Assembly: GCA_963649625.1 (NCBI GenBank)
Contig: CAVJIP010000117.1
Span: 1-17,271, forward strand
Source of the DNA: HGM13006 sp963649625
GTDB lineage: Bacteria; Bacillota; Clostridia; Oscillospirales; Oscillospiraceae
Direction of reading: 5' to 3'
Length of the DNA stretch: 17,271 nucleotides
Shown here: positions 14,061 through 17,271 of the stretch, piece by piece
Layout: every line of letters begins with the position of its first letter
Numbering within the stretch: position 1 is the first letter of the stretch
The notes under the pieces: model-generated
The model's input: only the letters and a program-made list of their open reading frames with translations
Databases searched by the model: none
Told to the model about the DNA's origin: nothing
Translations under genes and position numbers: made by a program

Positions 14061-14305
14061 TTGTTTTCGGCCTGCTCCAGAGCCTGGGCCAGCTGGTCGG
14101 GACATGATGTGTTTTTCATGCCGCAGGTCAGGCCCTTCATTCTTCGCACAGCCTCCTCCACCGGCATCCCTTCAATCAGGGCGGAAACTCCCTTGCCGTT
14201 GCCGTTGCAGCCGCCTTCAAAATGTACATTTTTTACCAGGCCGTCCTCCAGGGAAAAGGTGATTTTTCTGGGACATACGCCCTTGGTCTTGTATTCATAA
14301 TCCAT
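14057..14305 (-). CDS. TSCPD domain protein (TIGR03905 type)
   Basis: An 82-residue small protein starting MDYEYKTKGVCPRKITFSLE and containing HFEGGCNGNGKGVSALIEGM and TCGMKNTSCPDQLAQAL, the conserved Cys, Gly and TSCPD signature of this family. Four cysteines (in VCP, GGC, TCG and SCP) are arranged as a likely metal site, similar to the C-terminal TSCPD region of some vitamin B12-dependent ribonucleotide reductases. The biochemical role of the free-standing form is not known to me. It has TAAGGAGG upstream with an eight-base spacer and its own promoter candidate, so it appears to be a single-gene unit upstream of the met leader. Confidence 0.9.
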   Translation of the reverse strand: MDYEYKTKGVCPRKITFSLEDGLVKNVHFEGGCNGNGKGVSALIEGMPVEEAVRRMKGLTCGMKNTSCPDQLAQALEQAENK

Positions 14306-14328
14306 AGCATTGACCTCCTTATACCATT

Positions 14329-14357
14329 ATCCTACCACACAACCCCGCCGGAATCAA
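14329..14357 (-). promoter_or_regulatory. probable promoter of the TSCPD gene
   Basis: Minus strand: -35 TTGATT (14352-14357) and -10 TAGGAT (14329-14334) with a 17-bp spacer, ending about 24 bp before the ATG. The -35 overlaps one of two near-identical 11-bp direct repeats (CCGCCGGAATC at 14345-14355, CCGCCGAAATC at 14365-14375), centred 20 bp apart. Confidence 0.5.
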
Positions 14358-14373
14358 GGCAATACCGCCGAAA

Positions 14374-14859
14374 TCAATACTCGATCAGGTCACAGGGGGT
14401 GATTTCGGCATAGTCTATGAGCTGTTCCGGGGACAGAACCATTTGCAGTCCCCGGGCCCCGCCGGACACGGCGATCTCCTCGTAGAGCAGAGCCGTCTCG
14501 TCTATAAAGGTGGGATATTTTTTCTTCATGCCAACCGGACTGCAGCCCCCTCGGATATAGCCGGTCAGGCCCAGCAGTTCCTTCATATGGGTCAGCTCCA
14601 CCTTCTTGTCCCCTGCCGCCTGGGCGGCTTTTTTCAGGTCCAGGGTGCAGCTCACCGGGACGCAGAACACCAAAATTCCCCGCCGATCTCCCCAGGCCAC
14701 CAGGGTCTTAAATACCTGATCCGGGTTCATGCCGGTTACGGCGGCCACATGGGCCCCACCCAGGTCGTTTTCATCGTATTCGTATTCCACCGTGCGGTAG
14801 GGAATGCCTGCCCCGTCCAGAAGCCGCATGGCGTTGGTTTTATTCTGATTCTTGCTCAT
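14374..14859 (-). CDS. ybaK: YbaK-type Cys-tRNA(Pro) deacylase
   Basis: A 161-residue trans-editing enzyme that hydrolyses cysteine mischarged on tRNA-Pro. It matches the YbaK/EbsC family: KTNAMRLLDGAGIPYRTVEY at the N-terminus, the catalytic-lysine stretch DQVFKTLV (Lys51), the substrate-loop motif GYIRGGCSPVGMKKKYPTFID (about 104-124) and the C-terminal SGGARGLQMVLSP. The start codon lies inside the end of the sulfatase gene (20-bp overlap) with GGAGGAG seven bases upstream, so the two are co-transcribed and coupled. There is no obvious functional link to the upstream cell-envelope gene. Confidence 0.94.
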   Translation of the reverse strand: MSKNQNKTNAMRLLDGAGIPYRTVEYEYDENDLGGAHVAAVTGMNPDQVFKTLVAWGDRRGILVFCVPVSCTLDLKKAAQAAGDKKVELTHMKELLGLTGYIRGGCSPVGMKKKYPTFIDETALLYEEIAVSGGARGLQMVLSPEQLIDYAEITPCDLIEY

Positions 14860-17017
14860 TTTGGCTCTCCTCCCGGGCCTCTGAAAGATAGAACAAATCG
14901 TCCTTTCGGTGGCTGATGTCCGCCAAATTGTTATAGGCCACCCGGCGGTAATCCTGTACCAAATCCTTACAGCTAGTGGCGTTGTCTGACTGGAAGAAGT
15001 TTCCTTCCGAATCCAGGCACCCCATGGCAGTGATCACCGGCAGACGGGTATACAGGCTGGCCAGGTATTGATTATACACCGGCATATCCAGGCCCGCCAC
15101 CTGGAGCAGCAGGGTAGAAAGGTAGTTCATGCTGATTTCCTCAATCCAGCCCTCGGGGATGTCATAGTTGGCCCAGAGAATAAACCGGGTGATATACCGC
15201 TTCTGCTGGGTCTCATCGTCCATTTCGCTGACGGACTGGCCCATGACCTCGGCGTAAAAGCTGTCCTCAATAAAGGGCTGATGATCCCCGAACATAAGCA
15301 CAATGGTAGGCTCCTCCACCTGGGAGAAGTAGTCAATCAAATCCTCAAAGGCCTCGTCCGTCTTTTTAATCAGGGAGAGATACTGATCCGTCTTGGGATA
15401 GTCTCCCTCCGTAGAGGTAAGGTACACCTCCTGGTCGAAGTTGTCAAACTTCTGGTTATAGCTGGAGTGGGACTGCATGGTCACGTTAAACAGGAAAAAG
15501 GGCTTGTCCGGGTCCTTATTTTCGTACATCTCCCGGATTTTCTCAAAGTCATAGGCATCGGAGACATAGCGGCGGAGGATAATATTTTCATTGGGATACC
15601 TCTGCTTCAGCAGCCGCTTATAGAGGCTGTAGCTGTAGCCGCTGGACTTATAGCGATCCAGAATATCCTGGTCGATCATGTCCTCAATGGTGGTAAAGCT
15701 CCCAAAGCCCATCAGGTCATAGACGCTGACCCGGTTCCAACTGCTTTCATAATAGGGATGAAAGGCATCGGCGGTGTAGCCCTGGGCCAGCAGGGTAGCA
15801 ACCAGGCCCGGCTGGCGATTTTTCACATAGAGCTGATAGGCGTTGCTGCCGGCCGGGAGAAAAGCCATGGTGTTGCCGGTCAAAAACTCGTATTCCGTGT
15901 TGCTGGTGCCGGTGCCGATGGTGGAAACGTAGACGTTTCCCTGGATGGTGTTTTCCGTCAGGCTGTCGATAAAGGGCATATAGGGAATATTGGTCTCAAT
16001 GTCTCCCACCACCCGCAGGTCAGAAAAGCTCTCGTTCATAATCACCACCACATTGGGGGTAATTCCCTGCTCTCCGGCGGTTTTGACGGACACCTGCGCC
16101 TTGGCCGTCTCCGGGTCGGTTCCCTGGCGAATCAGTGCCGTTTCCAGAATGTGGGGGCTGCCGTCGGCGGACAGCTGCTCCGAGACAATGTCCTCCACCT
16201 GCTCCGGGTCGTAGCCCGCAGGCTCCAGCAGGCGGATGTATTTGGTATTTAGGGTAAACTCCAGCAGGGCCCCATGGTTTTTATAGCCCCGGGTCTGATT
16301 GAAAAAGTCGGGCTTTAGCCCATTGTCCGCCACCAAATCCGTATAGAAGAAGGTGTAGGCCGTCCCACAAATCACCAGGGCGCACAGGCCCCGGACAATA
16401 ATCTTGGCCGGAAGCCGCCACCGGGACATTTTTATTCTGGAGGCCAGGGCCATAATGGCCGCCGTCACCGCAATACCAAAGAGAATCTCATAGCCGATTT
16501 CATAGGTATAGCCTCCGGCCACATTGGCGGCAGTGGTGACGCTCTTAAAGTCCATGGGCACCAGGGGGCTGCCCTTGAACTCCTTTACATACATATTGGC
16601 CACTCCAAAAAGGAGCAGTGCCGGACTGACGGTCATTATACTGATGCGGAAGCTGCCGCTGAGGGTAAACACCAGCAGATACAGTAGCAGATACACCACA
16701 TAATTGGCCAAAATGTCCTCATCCCCGGAGAGAAAGCCGGTGATAAAGTTGCCGTTGAGCCGCTCCACCACCACCATCATCCCCATGGGAATCAGCAGGA
16801 AGAAGACCCCCATGCAAATCCCCCGAAGCCATTTGGGCCGTTCCCAGCCCAGGGCAATGCCGGGCCAGACCAGCAGGGCCGCCCCCAGAGAGAGAAAATA
16901 CCAAAGGTTTTTCCACTCCTTTAGGGCTTGGAATTTATCATATTGCGGGGTCAGCACCGCCAAAAGCACGAAGGAGACAAGGGCTCCCAAGCGGACGGTT
17001 TTCCGGGAATAGGTCAT
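14840..17017 (-). CDS. LTA-synthase-like membrane sulfatase / phosphoglycerol transferase
   Basis: A 725-residue membrane protein. About seven hydrophobic segments fill residues 9-230, followed by a linker and an extracellular sulfatase-fold domain from about 320. Motifs match LtaS: NVVVIMNESFSDL (metal Glu329), the nucleophile Thr371 in IGTGTSNTEYEFLTG (aligned with the LtaS Thr300 motif GKTSDSE), NVTMQSHSSY with a substrate His, and FGDHQP (Asp578, His579). It should transfer phosphoglycerol or a related phospho-alcohol from lipid to a wall polymer or glycan. LtaS has five membrane helices; the longer membrane part and extra C-terminal tail put this in the broader LTA-synthase-family group, so lipoteichoic acid itself is not certain. 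GGAG lies ten bases before the ATG. A UUCG hairpin precedes the gene. Confidence 0.92.
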   Translation of the reverse strand: MTYSRKTVRLGALVSFVLLAVLTPQYDKFQALKEWKNLWYFLSLGAALLVWPGIALGWERPKWLRGICMGVFFLLIPMGMMVVVERLNGNFITGFLSGDEDILANYVVYLLLYLLVFTLSGSFRISIMTVSPALLLFGVANMYVKEFKGSPLVPMDFKSVTTAANVAGGYTYEIGYEILFGIAVTAAIMALASRIKMSRWRLPAKIIVRGLCALVICGTAYTFFYTDLVADNGLKPDFFNQTRGYKNHGALLEFTLNTKYIRLLEPAGYDPEQVEDIVSEQLSADGSPHILETALIRQGTDPETAKAQVSVKTAGEQGITPNVVVIMNESFSDLRVVGDIETNIPYMPFIDSLTENTIQGNVYVSTIGTGTSNTEYEFLTGNTMAFLPAGSNAYQLYVKNRQPGLVATLLAQGYTADAFHPYYESSWNRVSVYDLMGFGSFTTIEDMIDQDILDRYKSSGYSYSLYKRLLKQRYPNENIILRRYVSDAYDFEKIREMYENKDPDKPFFLFNVTMQSHSSYNQKFDNFDQEVYLTSTEGDYPKTDQYLSLIKKTDEAFEDLIDYFSQVEEPTIVLMFGDHQPFIEDSFYAEVMGQSVSEMDDETQQKRYITRFILWANYDIPEGWIEEISMNYLSTLLLQVAGLDMPVYNQYLASLYTRLPVITAMGCLDSEGNFFQSDNATSCKDLVQDYRRVAYNNLADISHRKDDLFYLSEAREESQNEQESE

Positions 17018-17051
17018 AGCATCAAATCTCCAATGGGTGGCCCTGCAGAAA

Positions 17052-17079
17052 ACGCCTCAGAACCGAAGTCCTAAGGCGT
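17052..17079 (-). terminator. UUCG-loop hairpin upstream of the sulfatase gene
   Basis: In the minus transcript a 12-pair stem (ACGCCTTAGGAC with GTTCTGAGGCGT, two G-U pairs) closes a UUCG tetraloop, followed by TTTC. It lies 35 bp before the sulfatase start and downstream of the tRNA terminator. It may be a second terminator protecting the gene from tRNA read-through or a leader attenuator. No convincing promoter was found between it and the gene, so the transcript start for the sulfatase is unresolved. Confidence 0.6.
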
Positions 17080-17152
17080 CTGGAGGGCAGGACAAGGAAA
17101 ATCTATCGGTCAGTCACCGGGGAAACCACTCCGGAGGGTTGTACAATCAAAA

Positions 17153-17184
17153 ATCCCCATGAGATCCTGCAATCTCACGGGGAT
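17153..17184 (-). terminator. rho-independent terminator of tRNA-Leu
   Basis: In the minus transcript a 13-bp stem (ATCCCCGTGAGAT with ATCTCATGGGGAT, one G-U pair) closes a 6-nt loop and is followed by TTTTGATT. Its first base is the final A of the encoded CCA. Confidence 0.88.
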
Positions 17185-17271
17185 GGTGCGCGAGGCGGGA
17201 CTTGAACCCGCACGTCCGTAATGGACACTAGAACCTGAATCTAGCGAGTCTACCAATTCCACCACTCGCGC
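17184..17271 (-). tRNA. tRNA-Leu (anticodon CAG)
   Basis: An 88-nt class II tRNA read from the window's last base. The acceptor GCGCGAG pairs with CTCGCGC, followed by discriminator A and an encoded CCA. The D-arm GTGGAATTGGTAGAC is typical of leucine tRNAs. The anticodon stem CTAGA/TCTAG encloses TTCAGGT, so the anticodon is CAG (17235-17237) and reads CUG. A long variable arm (GTCC/GGAC) and T-arm GCGGG-TTCAAGT-CCCGC complete it. Confidence 0.97.

Noticed and set aside
15068..16252. 394-codon plus-strand frame opposite the sulfatase gene
   Set aside because: Antisense shadow of well-conserved sulfatase motifs; no ribosome site or recognisable domain.
1..17271. Mobile element, prophage or CRISPR signatures
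   Set aside because: No transposase, integrase, phage gene, terminal repeats or regularly spaced repeats were seen; topB here is next to a repair gene and not conjugation genes.

Overview
The window looks like chromosomal DNA from a moderately GC-rich Gram-positive of the Clostridia, most like the Oscillospiraceae/Ruminococcaceae. The reasons are strong GGAGG-type ribosome binding sites, rho-independent hairpin terminators with U tails, lipoprotein solute-binding proteins, an LTA-synthase-like sulfatase, a TIGR03905-type TSCPD protein and a tRNA with an encoded CCA. This placement is inferred from gene content, not from a marker gene. Nearly everything is on the minus strand. Only an ArsR-AraC regulator pair is on the plus strand. 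No mobile element, prophage, CRISPR array or rRNA was seen.

Layout from left to right: (1) 1-2854, minus: an ABC importer operon of the TrpXYZ-like class (COG2984/4120/1101), ordered lipoprotein, permease, ATPase; the ATPase runs off the left edge. (2) 2928-5871, minus: topoisomerase III followed one base later by exodeoxyribonuclease III. (3) 5992-9672: a metal-resistance locus. A CxxC heavy-metal-associated protein and a Zn/Cd/Pb-type P1B ATPase run leftward from a promoter overlapping a rightward promoter for an ArsR/SmtB repressor and an overlapping AraC-family gene. A 9-bp inverted repeat sits between and over the promoters. (4) 9715-10970, minus: a MerR regulator with two membrane segments and an external domain, behind a 19-bp-spacer promoter carrying a dyad. 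(5) 11004-14023, minus: a methionine importer operon metQ-metN-metI. (6) 14057-17017, minus: a TSCPD protein, a YbaK-type Cys-tRNA(Pro) deacylase and an LTA-synthase-like membrane sulfatase. (7) 17153-17271, minus: tRNA-Leu(CAG) and its terminator.

The most notable part is the methionine operon. First, its transcript begins with a 36-codon reading frame holding 9 Met and 5 Cys codons, clustered as MNMMEMRMCSMCMACC. A terminator with a six-U tail follows, and a segment just downstream of the Met/Cys cluster can pair over about 16 bases with the terminator's 5' arm. This is the geometry of ribosome-mediated attenuation, here apparently sensing charged Met-tRNA, in a lineage where SAM riboswitches or T-boxes are the usual devices. 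Second, the MetQ lipoprotein is circularly permuted. The block that is normally C-terminal (AVPNDTTNEARALLLLQ ... YNGAVV) comes directly after the lipobox, and the normally N-terminal block (ITVAASPSPHAEIL ... HVEPMGLY) follows it, with the break in the usual SLDEL/VAVPND connector.

Both solute-binding-protein-first operons carry a strong hairpin right after the binding-protein gene, which probably keeps the lipoprotein in excess over the membrane parts. Conclusions rest on reading by eye; no database search or folding calculation was run.
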